From contig NC_047068.1 in the NCBI RefSeq assembly GCF_902459465.1, positions 5,208,001 to 5,272,000 of the forward strand: 64,000 bases of DNA. Reading direction: 5' to 3'. The position numbers were made by a program, and so were the translations under genes. Positions 1-11,170 of this stretch are shown here, piece after piece. Source of the DNA: Asterias rubens (lineage: Eukaryota > Echinodermata > Asteroidea > Forcipulatida > Asteriidae). The notes below the pieces were generated by a model. The model worked only from the letters and a program-made list of their open reading frames with translations. It ran no database searches and was not told the origin of the DNA. Positions within the stretch are counted from its first letter, which is position 1. Each line of letters starts with the position of its first letter.

Positions 1-2219
1 ATCGAACTTTACCAACATAAGAACTTAAAATAAATATTAACTGAATATAATGAGCTGTTAATTCATTTGCTACGTTCGCAAATATTAATGTTCATGTTTT
101 TATCACGTTGCATAGACTGGCATATAAAAAGCGATAGCACAGTTTGTTCCCCTGTTTCGGTTAGTTTTTCACATTTGAAACATTGAACTTGTAAAGCATA
201 ACTGCCCAATATGTGAAATTTGAACTAATGAAATTCAGATTTAGTACTATGCAAAATGTTAAAAACTTACACCCGTGCTTTATAAATCGTCGTATTTTAT
301 ACAATGTTACAAGAGTCATGAACAACACTGATCAACGTTCTAATTCTGGCAGGAAAGTGTTTGCTGCTCGAGACGACAAAATACACTTAAATTTTTGTTT
401 TCTGAGCGACTTTTCAGAGCTCTAAGAGAAAAGTTTAGGAGTAAAGAGAGAAGAAAAGCAAAATAAAGTTCACTAGAGCAGTTTATACATAACAAATTAT
501 TATTGTTTTATTTTAATGTAAGACACAAGCCTATGGCAAGTTTATAAACCCATAAATACATAAATAAATTACATTTACAAAAGTTACCGAATGGTATTAT
601 TATAAGGTCCATATGAACTGTGGAACTGTATAATGGACGGAATTTTTAAAGTTAACAAGCTATAACGACACATAAATCAAAGAAAATGTAATATACGTTT
701 TCCATTTTGTCCTAAAATGTTTTAGTTTGGCAGCAGTTTCAGAAGGGGTACTGATGCTCACTGATGTACGAAATGAACATTGTATTTTTTTCTGCCACAT
801 TTTCAAGAAAGTTTAACTGTTCATATGCAATTTATGAGAAAACATTTGAATCAAGTTTCATTTTATAAATATGTGTGTGTTTCACTATAATAAAAAAAAA
901 ACATACAATTTTATTAGTAAATTAATATTTATAAATTTCGAAAAAACAGAAATTTACGGAGGCGACGAAAGCCAACATTCTCAAGGGCCAAGGTAATAAT
1001 GTTATATAGAAAGGTGATAAACCAGTTTTGATGCCCATTTGTTACAATGTAAATGTACATTCTGATTTTCAAACTAAGTTGCTTTCTCCAAGAAAAAAAA
1101 AACAGTTTTGCATTACGAGAGCTTATTTCCTTATGACAATATTGATTAATTTACGCCATGATCAGACTTCGAGTCGAAGGGCCGAGGTTTGAGCCGGGAC
1201 CAACAGAACGTGAAAGTCGCTGAAGAATACAACAATCAACGCCAGGATATTACGATATATCGGTTATTCATCTTGCAATATTCGAGAGTGTTTCAACAAA
1301 ACAAAATTGTTTAAATGTTTCTTGTGAAGTGAACTCAGTTGTCATTTGATTAGAGGTAAATTGACAGTCACGGAATGTTTGTTGAACACATATACATGTT
1401 ATAATTGCTTGTTTGAACTATGAGCAAAAGTAATCGTAGTTTAAGCAATGTTCAGATGTGTAACCGTTCTTAAATTCTTTCTTTGTTTTTTAAAATTAAA
1501 GGTTTTATACCCGTGTTAATATGATTGTCATCTCACACATCGAAGATTGTGTCTGTCCCTATATGCAGGTATGCAGCAAATAACGAGTCCGATGTTTAAA
1601 GCCACATCCTGACCTGCTTAGCAGTATGCAACCCTGGAAGTCATGTCATGGGTTCGAATCCTACCAGATGCACTGGTGGGTCTTTTCCCACAGGTATTGC
1701 ATCAATTACTGCTTTAAAGCATAGATAGCAGGCAAACAAATAGCTAAAAATGGAATATTTAAAAGTAAAATGTAAAATTCCATACGAACACAAGTTTGAC
1801 ATGTTGTACACTATCTTCACTAATAAATCTTTCTTAAAAAACTACAATAGAGTAACAGTCTTATTTTGAAAAGATTGTCCAGTAAATACTAGTAAATAAG
1901 CACACAATAATAATAACGTAAAAGGTTTATTTCAATTCAATCAGCATAAAATGATTGAACACCAAAGATGCCACAGATTAGTTTCAAAATACGAATCCAA
2001 AGATCCTCAAACATACAAAGCAGCCATCAGAAATGTTTTAGCCATTTATTGCTGACATCCAATTTTGACCTGTGGGCCACGAAATGTTATGTTAACAAAA
2101 TAAAATGAAATGAAAGCTGAATAAAATGACGGTTTAAATGGGTCAGGAATGATATTTGGTCATTGTGAAAAAAATATATGAAAATGTCACGTCTAAGAAA
2201 GCCAAGCAATGTACATTTT
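1..2219. other. No recognised gene; AT-rich sequence
   Basis: No open reading frame with recognisable protein features is visible on either strand. The longest, 70 codons near 213-425, has no domain, signal peptide or splice context. A tRNA B-box-like string, GGTTCGAATCC, lies at 1651-1661, but the flanks do not form an acceptor stem. I take it as a possible remnant of a tRNA-derived SINE, not a tRNA gene. Confidence 0.5.
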
Positions 2220-2408
2220 AGGCTTCCATAGAATGTTCGGACTATTTAGTCACAGTTTTCCTCATTTTAGGCTTCCATAGAATGTTCGGACTATTTAGTC
2301 ACAGTTTTCCTCATTTTAGGCTTCCATAGAATGTTCGGACTATTTAGTCACAGTTTTCCTCATTTTAGGCTTCCATAGAATGTTCGGACTATTTAGTCAC
2401 AGTTTTCC
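2220..2408. repeat. 49-bp direct tandem repeat, about 4 copies
   Basis: A 49-bp unit starting AGGCTTCCATAGAATGTTCG begins at 2220, 2269, 2318 and 2367. The copies are almost identical, so the array is recent. It is immediately followed by a second, unrelated tandem duplication. Confidence 0.92.
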
Positions 2409-2428
2409 AAATCTGAAATCAGACCTAT

Positions 2429-2548
2429 GTAGAATAATACCTATCCCATCTTGTTGGGCTGTTATGGCTCTCTTCACATCCGTGGGATGTAGAATAATAC
2501 CTATCCCATCTTGTTGGGCTGTTATGGCTCTCTTCACATCCGTGGGAT
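2429..2548. repeat. 60-bp tandem duplication, 2 copies
   Basis: The unit starting TGTAGAATAATACCTATCCC occurs at 2429-2488 and again at 2489-2548 with no visible difference. A 62-codon open frame across it is an artefact: 60 bp is a multiple of three and the unit happens to lack a stop in that frame. Confidence 0.93.
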
Positions 2549-2879
2549 GTAACAACCAAACAGGGTGACCTACTCAACAACAACAACTGGGGTGTTACAG
2601 AATCAAAATCTACAACTTGAAATGTTCAAAAACACAAATGTCTGCAAATACACAGAATTACTCTTTCTTTGAGTTATTTTACTACCATGTGATGTTAATC
2701 ATGATTCTCTTTTCGGTACAGCAGAACACCCACAGTGTAAATTTTAACACCCAGTTGTTGATGATAATACTAGGCAATAGGGATTAACTTTAATACTTTA
2801 AATAATGATTACACCTTTTGGTGAAGAAAGCCATTCATACTTGAATGCTAGAAAGATTGATTTGAAATTTCCATTTTGT
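2549..2879. other. Intergenic, nothing recognised; 3' side of the 2880-4010 gene
   Basis: This 330-bp AT-rich stretch lies downstream of the minus-strand gene and would hold its 3' UTR. I see no gene or structured repeat in it. Confidence 0.4.
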
Positions 2880-4010
2880 TTATTTCAGTGGAGACGGTTG
2901 CTGACGAACCGATGATTGATGTGAAAATGATCGCATTGGTGATCTAGGTTGTAAAACTTTGGCATCACTCCTCAAAACATAGTCTAAACTTGGCTCCCAA
3001 ATCCTTAAAGGTATAGAACCATGTGCCTCCTTTCTTAACCTACTCCGTGTGAAGTACCTGGGTGTGTCTCGCTCAGTGAGGGGTGGTGAATTTGGAGGGG
3101 CATCAGGGATAGGGAATGTTGTCGATGAGGTAGGTATGAGGACATTGGTCGTTGAGGGGCGTCGATGTTCCGGTTGGGAATAAGTCTCTATATCATTTTG
3201 AATTCGTTGTTTTAACCGGTTCAGTGTCAGCGGAGGGAACCTTGTCCCACCTGTTTGAGACCCACCTGTTTGAGACCCACCCATTTGAGACCCACCCATT
3301 TGAGACCCAGTCGCAGGAGTGTTGGGTTTAGTGGATGGATTCATCATTCTTGAGTCAATCTTAGTATTTCCATTATGATCTCGTTTACCAGCAGTTGGTA
3401 GTTGATTCATGAGACTTCCCAATGTAATACCAGACAGGCTGTATCCACCAGACCCACCGCGTCTAGATCCCTGAGAAGCAAGTTTGGCTCGCCGTCTCTC
3501 GATGTAGATATCAGTTTTAGAACGATGTAACCAGTTAGGATTCAACTCTGAATCTTCCCTTGGGTCAGTCTGAGGAAGTTGTCTCAAATCTCTTTTACTT
3601 CTTGCATATCCATGGAAACTCCTCTGTCTGATCACCATGTAATTATCAAGCTGTTCATTGACTGGACGATGGTATAAAGTCGGGTCCCCGTAGTTGGATG
3701 ATGGGTGCCCCTGCTGCTGTAGCGATTCACGGGCACTTTGAGGATGACATGGTAGATCTTGTTTTATTTCAGGTTGGAGTTTAATATGAGCCATGTCTAC
3801 CTGGAAGCTGTGGCGATCTCTGTCCCTGGGTGACCAGCTCGTTGTAGGGGAAACAGTGGCTGAATCCCCGGAGGGTGAGGGTTGCTGTAGACTCATTATG
3901 TCAGTACCGTGGTGGTACGTCTTCCGATGGGTGCATAAACGAGGTGTAGTCGACCCAAGGCTACCCGTTGAAGCCCCTAAACTCCAGTTTGACTCATCCA
4001 TATTTGGCAT
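2880..4010 (-). CDS. Unrecognised Ser/Pro/Arg-rich protein, 376 aa
   Basis: This is the longest non-repetitive open frame in the window, on the minus strand. The ATG at 4008-4010 is the first after an in-frame stop about 27 bp upstream (4035-4037), which supports this start. The protein is polar and basic, rich in Ser, Pro, Arg and Gln, with no signal peptide or membrane segment. Residues about 235-256 are a short tandem repeat of GSQMGG/GSQTGG, encoded by 15-bp DNA repeats near 3253-3311. The C-terminal third (about 257-376) is denser in Tyr, Phe, Leu and Arg and is the likeliest conserved part. I do not recognise a family. It looks largely disordered, perhaps a cytoskeletal or cilium-associated protein, but that is a guess. 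It could be an intronless gene or the last coding exon. Its 5' flank from 4135 outward was copied to 50687 without the coding part. Confidence 0.6.
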   Translation of the reverse strand: MPNMDESNWSLGASTGSLGSTTPRLCTHRKTYHHGTDIMSLQQPSPSGDSATVSPTTSWSPRDRDRHSFQVDMAHIKLQPEIKQDLPCHPQSARESLQQQGHPSSNYGDPTLYHRPVNEQLDNYMVIRQRSFHGYARSKRDLRQLPQTDPREDSELNPNWLHRSKTDIYIERRRAKLASQGSRRGGSGGYSLSGITLGSLMNQLPTAGKRDHNGNTKIDSRMMNPSTKPNTPATGSQMGGSQMGGSQTGGSQTGGTRFPPLTLNRLKQRIQNDIETYSQPEHRRPSTTNVLIPTSSTTFPIPDAPPNSPPLTERDTPRYFTRSRLRKEAHGSIPLRIWEPSLDYVLRSDAKVLQPRSPMRSFSHQSSVRQQPSPLK

Positions 4011-5071
4011 TCTGCTTTCAAAAACATTGATAAATCACAGTCTGCAGTTAGTCCACATACATTCTGAAGATCACATTGTAGCAATTCATCAGGAAAATAC
4101 ACCATTTTCAGCACACACTCCGCGGAATGTAGTTAGAGTTTAACGTAGCAACGCAGCGTAACGTTGTCTTGTTTTCCCCTCTGTCACCGGACTCCGTGGA
4201 GGGTCAACCCCTTGACCTGTTCCTTGCTTACAAACACTTCACAACCAGATAACATTATAGTCTCAACAACGTCTGCATTCACACACTGAGCAGGTTGTCA
4301 ACTGAAACCCAACAGTCAGACGCCAGCTTCTGTACCAACTTGTAGTAAAGTAAATTAGGATATCAGTAAGCCAGCCAGTGTGTCAAGCTGTGGAGAAGTT
4401 TACTAAAACTCTTCAAACCAACCGTGTATCCATAAACACACTTAACATGTAAATACACCTGTGTACAAATGATCTACTTTTAACCCCTTTGAATTTGACT
4501 GCCCGAGGCACTGGATAGTTCTTTGTGATGAAGTGAGGTTGGGTATTGATTGTGCACTCATGGTGGTGGTGTGTGTGAGTGAGAGTACGGCTTACGGGGG
4601 CAGGGGGTTATAAACGCACCTATCATTATTTATTCATGTTCGATACAGAGAGGGAATAAAGGAAAAGTGATTTGACAAGAGGGCGCTATAGTGTCCAGTC
4701 CACGTTGGGTGAAAACAAAGGAGATAAAATTCATATCGTTTTGTTGACGTTTTGCTTGTGTTGTTGTGATGGCAATTATTACCAGCGTCTATCGATTCTA
4801 ATAATTTTACAATTTTGCTGTATGAGCCAGCTGCAGTATGCGCAATACATAAACTTGGTTGTAAAGCAAGTAAATGTGTAAAACAAAGGACAGATTGTCT
4901 GTGCATTAAAACTTGAAATCTCTTTCCACAAACTGTGCCGTGACTTGAGTGATGTTACTTAAGCATCCTTTGAACTGGAAAATAAAACCCTATCAGTGGA
5001 AGGTGAGTGAGCTCGACTAAACTCAGATTAAAACGGCGATCATTTATATTTATTTTTATAATTTATTTTCG

Positions 5072-5290
5072 GGCTAGATATGCTCAATGTGTAGTGCACC
5101 AGTGTGGCAGGAGATTCTGCCCCCCCCCCCCCAAATACGGCGAACTGTACAAACTACTTCTGATGGCGCCCTCTTTGAATCCTCCTCCTCCAACCCTCGT
5201 TATAGGGGGACAGATAATCTCCGGTGGACGGAATTCCCTTGGACACCGGCACGTTAAACGGAGGTCGAAGGTTCAAGTCCCGCTCTAGTC
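5072..5290 (+). other. Split tRNA-like or SINE-like sequence
   Basis: A tRNA-like 5' part starts at 5072 with GGCTAGA, followed by an A-box-like stretch to 5100. A 3' part contains GGTTCAAGTCC (B-box consensus) at 5270-5280 and ends TCTAGTC at 5284-5290. The two ends form a complete 7-bp acceptor stem with one G-U pair. Between the boxes lies an unusually long insert with a poly-C tract and an inverted pair CCGGTG/CACCGG. The T-stem pairs at only 3 of 5 positions and no convincing anticodon arm is visible, so this is probably a tRNA-derived element or a decayed tRNA gene. A second copy is at 51958-52172. Confidence 0.4.
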
Positions 5291-5356
5291 AAATAATGTC
5301 TCGGTCCACACCCAAACTAACATTTATTTACCCAATCAGTTAATAAAGTTTAATAC

Positions 5357-5678
5357 TTAAAGGCACTCGACACATTTGGTAATTGTCAAAGACCAGTCTT
5401 CTCACTTGGTTTATCTCAACATTAACAAATCTGTGAACATTTTGACTCAATTTGGTCATCGAAGTTGCGAGAGAGGAATGAAAGAAAAACACCCTTGTTG
5501 CACAAATTGATGTGCTCTGTGATGCACAGTAAATAGTTCAGTTGGAGTATTTTATTATTCGAATGAGAAATTACCTCGTTCTCAAAAACTATCAACAGCT
5601 CTCTATTGCAGTTACCAAGTTACAACTCTTTATTATACGAACAATTTTTATAATATTCAATGTGTCCAGTGCCTTTAA
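5357..5678. mobile_element. MITE-1 copy (TIR AAAGGCACT-GACAC)
   Basis: The left end is TTAAAGGCACTCGACACA and the right end is its inverse, GTGTCCAGTGCCTTTAA. It belongs to the same non-autonomous palindromic family as about fourteen other copies in this window. No coding content. The counterpart in unit 2 is at 52247-52567, so this insertion predates the duplication. Confidence 0.85.
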
Positions 5679-5790
5679 TATTTCCAGTTCATTACAATTA
5701 CGTTGCTTGCAGTGGCAATGCAAAAGAAACATGATCAAAATTAATGCTACGTTTGATTGGTACGACATTGTTTCGGTGAAGAACTGTTAC

Positions 5791-5879
5791 GCCCCAACTT
5801 GATAATCGTCCCAACTATAGTTGGGACTGCATGGTCCCAACTTCCCAACTATAGTTGGGACGATTATCAAGTTGGGACG
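5791..5879. repeat. Nested palindrome
   Basis: The outer arms (CCCAACTTGATAATCG and its inverse) enclose two copies of the perfect 20-bp palindrome GTCCCAACTATAGTTGGGAC or a near version of it. It could form a cruciform or be a very small foldback element. The counterpart is near 52670-52752. Confidence 0.8.
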
Positions 5880-6240
5880 GAACAGAACTAATGGTCTCTT
5901 TGGGTGAATCTAATTCGAAAATATCAGTTTTTGTAGTATCAGAATGGAGCTTTTCTCTCAATGCGTTTTGTTTCTTTGTTTCTACGTTTGCAATTGCTCA
6001 TAATGCTCCTGATTCGATGTGTGTTAGAGGGATTGATCTTTTATTGTATTGTTGATATATATTTGTATGTGTACATATTGTCTGTTCTTTTCTGACGTTA
6101 AAAACATACTACTTATCGTAGAAACTTTTCTGTAGGATATTTTACAATATACATTAGTATTGTGGCCTATATTTATTTAGCTTTTGTTTCTATTGTAATG
6201 CGCATCATCGTGAGGGGTATGTGATTCAATTTGCTTTATA

Positions 6241-6292
6241 GATGTTGTTTATTATTATTATTACTATGTTTATTATTATTATTATTACAGAC
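6241..6292. repeat. TTA microsatellite
   Basis: A (TTA)n-rich tract upstream of lectin A. It recurs at 50296-50336 and 53111-53152 in the duplicated lectin upstream regions. Confidence 0.85.
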
Positions 6293-6520
6293 AAAAATGC
6301 ATCTACTAATGTACTCCATACAAGAACCAGATTTATTTCCTTACATAATGAAAAATATTCGATCCCATTCAGTAAAATATAACGTTGAATACAATGAAAT
6401 TACTAGAGCCTATTATCATTAACGTCACTGCTTAATTACCATACTCATATTTGTCTTGACTTTTTATCGATTGCATTGTTAAAATGGGAAATCTCGGCTT
6501 GGCAGTTTCTTTTGTGTTCC

Positions 6521-7229
6521 TGTGACGTGTGTACTCAAATATTTTCACCAATGACAAAATTTACTGATGTCCAACCCTTTATTACGATACCATTTGCTTG
6601 TCGCAACGTGTGATGATGGTTCGATCTGCAATTAATCAAATGAACCCAATACAATATAAACATTTGATTTACAGCAATTACAATAACGAATTAATCCCAA
6701 TTTTATGTATTTACAACAATTGATTAAATCCCTATTTACCCACAAAATGTGTGCCAAGTGTGCGTGATTCCCCTTTGCCTCAACTCAAGTGACTTAACTT
6801 AATCTCAAAACTTTATCCCAACTTTGACCTTTAACCCTTATCAACACACACACTACCGTGTTCTGTATGCCACAATACCCAACGTACACAATACATGTAG
6901 ATGCAACCCACGTGAATCTAACTGACGACATGCTTAGAAAATCAACCACTTTACAATCAAAATTTTACACTAATTACCCGCTTATTATCAACAATCCCTG
7001 ATGCAGAGTATACTTAAACTTATAATCTTAAACTTGATTGAACTAATTTTGTACTCACAACATTGGGCGCATCCAAAATCAACAAAATATTGGCAAAAGT
7101 ATGACTGATTAGTGACGAATGTTATGATCGATCCTGGCGAAAGATGCAAAACAGCGCCCTCATTTGACCAAGAAAAATCTACGCTTCTGACGTCACACAT
7201 GAATAAATTACGTTGCCTAGCCCGCAACA
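6521..7229. mobile_element. Solo LTR, 709 bp, inserted upstream of lectin A
   Basis: Compared with the matching sequence at 53361-53384, unit 1 has an extra 709 bp that begins TGTGAC, ends GCAACA and is flanked by the 5-bp duplication GTTCC (6516-6520 and 7230-7234). The copy at 53371-53375 holds a single GTTCC. TG...CA ends with a 5-bp target duplication are diagnostic of an LTR retrotransposon terminal repeat. No internal coding region is present, so it is a solo LTR. AATAAA at 7202-7207 suggests the plus orientation. Its end lies 14 bp before the lectin A TATA-like box. Confidence 0.85.
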
Positions 7230-7243
7230 GTTCCCTTTCGTCG

Positions 7244-7251
7244 TTTTATAA
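7244..7251 (+). promoter_or_regulatory. TATA-like box of lectin A
   Basis: TTTTATAA lies 101 bp before the ATG. The same string occurs 101-104 bp before the ATG in lectins B, C and D and in the headless fragment near 50571, and the sequence after it (TTC-CGTGAAGGTTAT) is also conserved. Here everything upstream of 7230 was displaced by the solo LTR. Confidence 0.6.
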
Positions 7252-7344
7252 TTCCATTCCGTGAAGGTTATACTTATTGCTTGGTGTCTATTTTTGGTAA
7301 ATCTGGGGGTAAGTGTCTTTTCGCCAGGAGTTGATGTCGTGACG

Positions 7345-7630
7345 ATGGCGAGCAAACTGCTTGGTGTTGTTGGTATATTTATAATGGCAAACTACGCTGC
7401 CGTTCATGGGCGGTGTTTGAAGCCGGCATGCCCCCCTACTTGGAGCCTGTGGCGCGAAAAATGCTACAAGGTGCATAACGCTGACGTTACATGGGAAGAA
7501 GGCAAGCAGCAGTGTGTTGAGTTGGGTGGGGTGATGGTTGTCACTCAATCTAAAGAAGAGTTACAACTCCTTTTCAACATGTGCGACTGCGATAGGTTCT
7601 GGATTGGCTGCAACGACATTCAAACTGCAG
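7345..7630 (+). CDS. C-type lectin A, exon 1
   Basis: This is the first coding exon of a secreted C-type lectin, joined to 22034-22248 to give 166 residues. The open frame extends upstream, but ATG 7345 is chosen because it begins a classic signal peptide (residues 1-22) and aligns with the start in B, C and D. The mature N-terminus has C24, C29 and C40, as in long-form C-type lectin domains, followed by C57 and the conserved WIGCND stretch (86-91). The exon ends after codon 95 plus one base at a good donor, CTGCAG|GTGTGT, giving a phase-1 intron. That intron is 14.4 kb because it contains element E1; in paralogue B it is 924 bp. Role inferred from the family: extracellular calcium-dependent sugar binding, possibly immune recognition. 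Confidence 0.88.
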
Positions 7631-7773
7631 GTGTGTACATTTAAAGAAACTTATAATTCGTTTTATTTTACAACAAATCGCCAACACCAGGCAGGTTGAG
7701 GGCAACGGAAAAAGGGAAACGTCTCAAAATAACCCAGCAAACATTAGGCCATTGGTCCTGTACCTGCCCAATA

Positions 7774-10002
7774 TACAGACAGTTTAATTGGCCCAACACT
7801 GGTTTCCTATACTGGGCCTATTGCAAACTGCACATCGGCGTGCAACATGCCCATTACAGTTTGCCATTACATATCCATTACAATCACGACTCCGGCCCGG
7901 TACCGTGTTTGGGTAACTGTCCGATGCCTGCCCAATACAGACAGTTTAATTGGCCCAACACTGGTTTCCTATACTGGGCCTATTGCAAACTGCACATCGG
8001 CGTGCAACATGCCCATTACAGTTTGCCATTACATATCCATTACAATCACGACTCCGGCCCGGTACCGGGTTTGGGTAACTGTCCGATGCCTGCCCAATAC
8101 AGACAGTTTAATTGGCCCAACACTGGTTTCCTATACTGGGCCTATTGCAAACTGCACATCGGCGTGCAACATGCCCATTACAGTTTGCCATTACATATCC
8201 ATTACAATCACGACTCCGGCCCGGTACCGGGTTTGGGTAACTGTCCGATGCCTGCCCAATACAGACAGTTTAATTGGCCCAACACTGGTTTCCTATACTG
8301 GGCCTATTGCAAACTGCACATCGGCGTGCAACATGCCCATTACAGTTTGCCATTACATATCCATTACAATCACGACTCCGGCCCGGTACCGGGTTTGGGT
8401 AACTGTCCGATGCCTGCCCAATACAGACAGTTTAATTGGCCCAACACTGGTTTCCTATACTGGGCCTATTGCAAACTGCACATCGGCGTGCAACATGACC
8501 ATTACAGTTTGCCATTACATATCCATTACAATCACGACTCCGGCCCGGTACCGGGTTTGGGTAACTGTCCGATGCCTGCCCAATACAGACAGTTTAATTG
8601 GCCCAACACTGGTTTCCTTTACTGGGCCTATTGCAAACTGCACATCGGCGTGCAACATGCCCATTACAGTTTGCCATTACATATCCTTTACAATCACGAC
8701 TCCGGCCCGGTACCGGGTTTGGGTAACTGCCCGATGCCTGCCCAATACAGACAGTTTAATTGGCCCAACACTGGTTTCCTATACTGGGCCTATTGCAAAC
8801 TGCACATCGGCGTGCAACATGCCCATTACAGTTTGCCATTACATATCCATTACAATCACGACGCCGGCCCGGTACCGGGTTTGGGTAACTGTCCGATGCC
8901 TGACCAGTACATGCCCAAAATTGGTTTACACTGGTTTCCTATACTGGGCCTATTGCAAACTGCACATCGGCGTGCAACATGCCCATTACAGTTTGCCATT
9001 ACATATCCATTACAATCACGACTCCGGCCCGGTACCGGGTTTGGGTAACTGTCCGATGCCTGCCCAATACAGACAGTTTAATTGGCCCAACACTGGTTTC
9101 CTATACTGGGCCTATTGCAAACTGCACATCGGCGTGCAACATGCCCATTACAGTTTGCCATTACATATCCATTACAATCACGACTCCGGCCCGGTACCGG
9201 GTTTGGGTAACTGTCCGATGCCTGCCCAATACAGACAGTTTAATTGGCCCAACACTGGTTTCCTATACTGGGCCTATTGCAAACTGCACATCGGCGTGCA
9301 ACATGACCATTACAGTTTGCCATTACATATCCATTACAATCACGACTCCGGCCCGGTACCGGGTTTGGGTAACTGTCCGATGCCTGCCCAATACAGACAG
9401 TTTAATTGGCCCAACACTGGTTTCCTTTACTGGGCCTATTGCAAACTGCACATCGGCGTGCAACATGCCCATTACAGTTTGCCATTACATATCCTTTACA
9501 ATCACGACTCCGGCCCGGTACCGGGTTTGGGTAACTGCCCGATGCCTGCCCAATACAGACAGTTTAATTGGCCCAACACTGGTTTCCTATACTGGGCCTA
9601 TTGCAAACTGCACATCGGCGTGCAACATGCCCATTACAGTTTGCCATTACATATCCATTACAATCACGACTCCGGCCCGGTACCGGGTTTGGGTAACTGT
9701 CCGATGCCTGACCAGTACATGCCCAAAATTGGTTTACACTGGTTTCCTATACTGGGCCTATTGCAAACTGCACATCGGCGTGCAACATGCCCATTACAGT
9801 TTGCCATTACATATCCATTACAATCACGACTCCGGCCCGGTACCGGGTTTGGGTAACTGTCCGATGCCTGCCCAATACAGACAGTTTAATTGGCCCAACA
9901 CTGGTTTCCTATACTGGGCCTATTGCAAACTGCACATCGGCGTGCAACATGCCCATTACAGTTTGCCATTACATATCCTTTACAATCACGACTCCGGCCC
10001 GG
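7774..10002. repeat. 162-bp satellite, block 1 (about 14 monomers)
   Basis: Nearly identical 162-bp monomers start about 7774, 7936 and onward. Each contains the 12-bp palindrome CCCGGTACCGGG. Two variant monomers of 160 bp begin at 8899 and 9707. Marker variants (CAACATGACC at 8494 and 9302; CCTTTACTGG at 8616 and 9424) repeat exactly 808 bp apart, showing a five-monomer higher-order unit (4 x 162 + 160). Because 162 is a multiple of three, long open frames of 54-residue repeats arise in two frames; I do not regard them as genes. Confidence 0.93.
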
Positions 10003-10492
10003 TGTGGCGGTTTCAACTTTCCGCTGTGTTCAGTTTTCCGAATGACCAAATACGGTAGCATTACGTCATGCGATGCCTGCGCACAGCAAGCGAAAGTAGT
10101 CCGTTTTTAGTGCCGTATTGAGTCATCCATTACCCTCCGGTAGCTGTCATGGCGGCATCCACGAGTCGAGTACAACTAGCGGCAAACGCGTGGATCGTAT
10201 GAGTTGTTTTTTATGCAAGCAGAGTGTGACCTGCCTAAAGTTGTACCCATGAATACATGTAAAGATGGGGCAAGAGATTATGTGACTACAAAGAAAAGAA
10301 TCGTAATATAAACAATTTGGGGGTCACTGCTGAGAGAACTACAGTACTCGCCAGGGTACTCGCGGCGGTATCCGACAGGTCACCCGGAAAACTGAACACG
10401 CCGGAAAGCTAAAACCGTTTGAGCAACGTGTCGAAATTTCCGGCTACGTCACCCGGAAAAACTGAACACGGCGGAAGTCTGAAACCGCCACA
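10003..10492 (+). mobile_element. Nested TGT...ACA element, 490-bp deletion derivative
   Basis: It interrupts a satellite monomer. The ends are TGTGGCGGTTTC and GAAACCGCCACA with inverted repeats of about 44 bp, flanked by the 4-bp duplication CCGG (9999-10002 and 10493-10496). Its interior matches both ends of the 2,426-bp element at 11470-13895, so it is an internally deleted relative. ATG at 10149 opens a 17-codon frame, the stub of the longer copy's first exon. TGT...ACA ends with a 4-bp target duplication fit Ginger-type DNA transposons. Confidence 0.78.
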
Positions 10493-11170
10493 CCGGTACC
10501 GGGTTTGGGTAACTGTCCGATGCCTGCTCAATACAGACAGTTTAATTGGCCCAACACTGGTTTCCTATACTGGGCCTATTGCAAACTGCACATCGGCGTG
10601 CAACATGCCCATTACAATTTGCCATTACATATCCATTACAATCACGACTCCGGCCCGGTACCGGGTTTGGGTAACTGTCCGATGCCTGACCAGTACATGC
10701 CCAAAATTGGTTTACACTGGTTTCCTATACTGGGCCTATTGCAAACTGCACATCGGCGTGCAACATGCCCATTACAGTCTGCCATTACATATCCATTACA
10801 ATCACGACTCCGGCCCGGTACCGGGTTTGGGTAACTGTCCGATGCCTGCCCAATACAGACAGTTTAATTGGCCCAACACTGGTTTCCTATACTGGGCCTA
10901 TTGCAAACTGCACATCGGCGTGCAACATGCCCATTACAGTTTGCCATTACATATCCATTACAATCACGACTCCGGCCCGGTACCGGGTTTGGGTAACTGT
11001 CCGATGCCTGACCAGTACATGCCCAAAATTGGTTTACACTGGTTTCCTATACTGGGCCTATTGCAAACTGCACATCGGCGTGCAACATGCCCATTACAGT
11101 TTGCCATTACATATCCATTACAATCACGACTCCGGCCCGGTACCGGGTTTGGGTAACTGTCCGATGCCTG
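10493..11170. repeat. 162-bp satellite, block 2
   Basis: About four monomers of the 162-bp satellite, including two of the 160-bp variant. The block resumes at the duplicated CCGG after the 490-bp element and stops at the histone-like insert. Confidence 0.92.

Larger units (their letters stand above)
4135..7732. repeat. Duplicated block, unit 1, 5' part (lectin A upstream region and exon 1)
   Basis: From about 4135 this block matches 50687-53869 at high identity, apart from the solo LTR (6521-7229, only here) and E5 (50753-51074, only in the copy). It carries the 5' flank of the 2880-4010 gene, a split tRNA-like sequence, a MITE, a palindrome and lectin A exon 1. The match resumes at 21222 after element E1. 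The breakpoint near 4135 lies 125 bp upstream of the 2880-4010 start codon. Between 4144 and 5070 I see no gene. Confidence 0.88.

Noticed and set aside
1601..1672. Possible tRNA gene around GGTTCGAATCC
   Set aside because: The B box is good, but the flanking 7-base segments do not pair and no anticodon stem is visible. At most it is a SINE remnant.
2380..2568. 62-codon open frame with a repeated segment
   Set aside because: Created by the 49-bp and 60-bp tandem repeats; no other support.
3793..4143. 116-codon plus-strand open frame
   Set aside because: Overlaps the 376-codon minus-strand gene in antisense and has no features of its own.
4672..4881. 69-codon frame conserved at 51552-51761
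   Set aside because: Conserved only because the whole block was recently duplicated; low-complexity content and no domain.
7288..7548. Minus-strand open frames opposite lectin exon 1 (also near 53429, 58425 and 39498)
   Set aside because: They are shadows of the conserved lectin exon on the other strand; the plus-strand frame has the signal peptide, domain motifs and splice sites.
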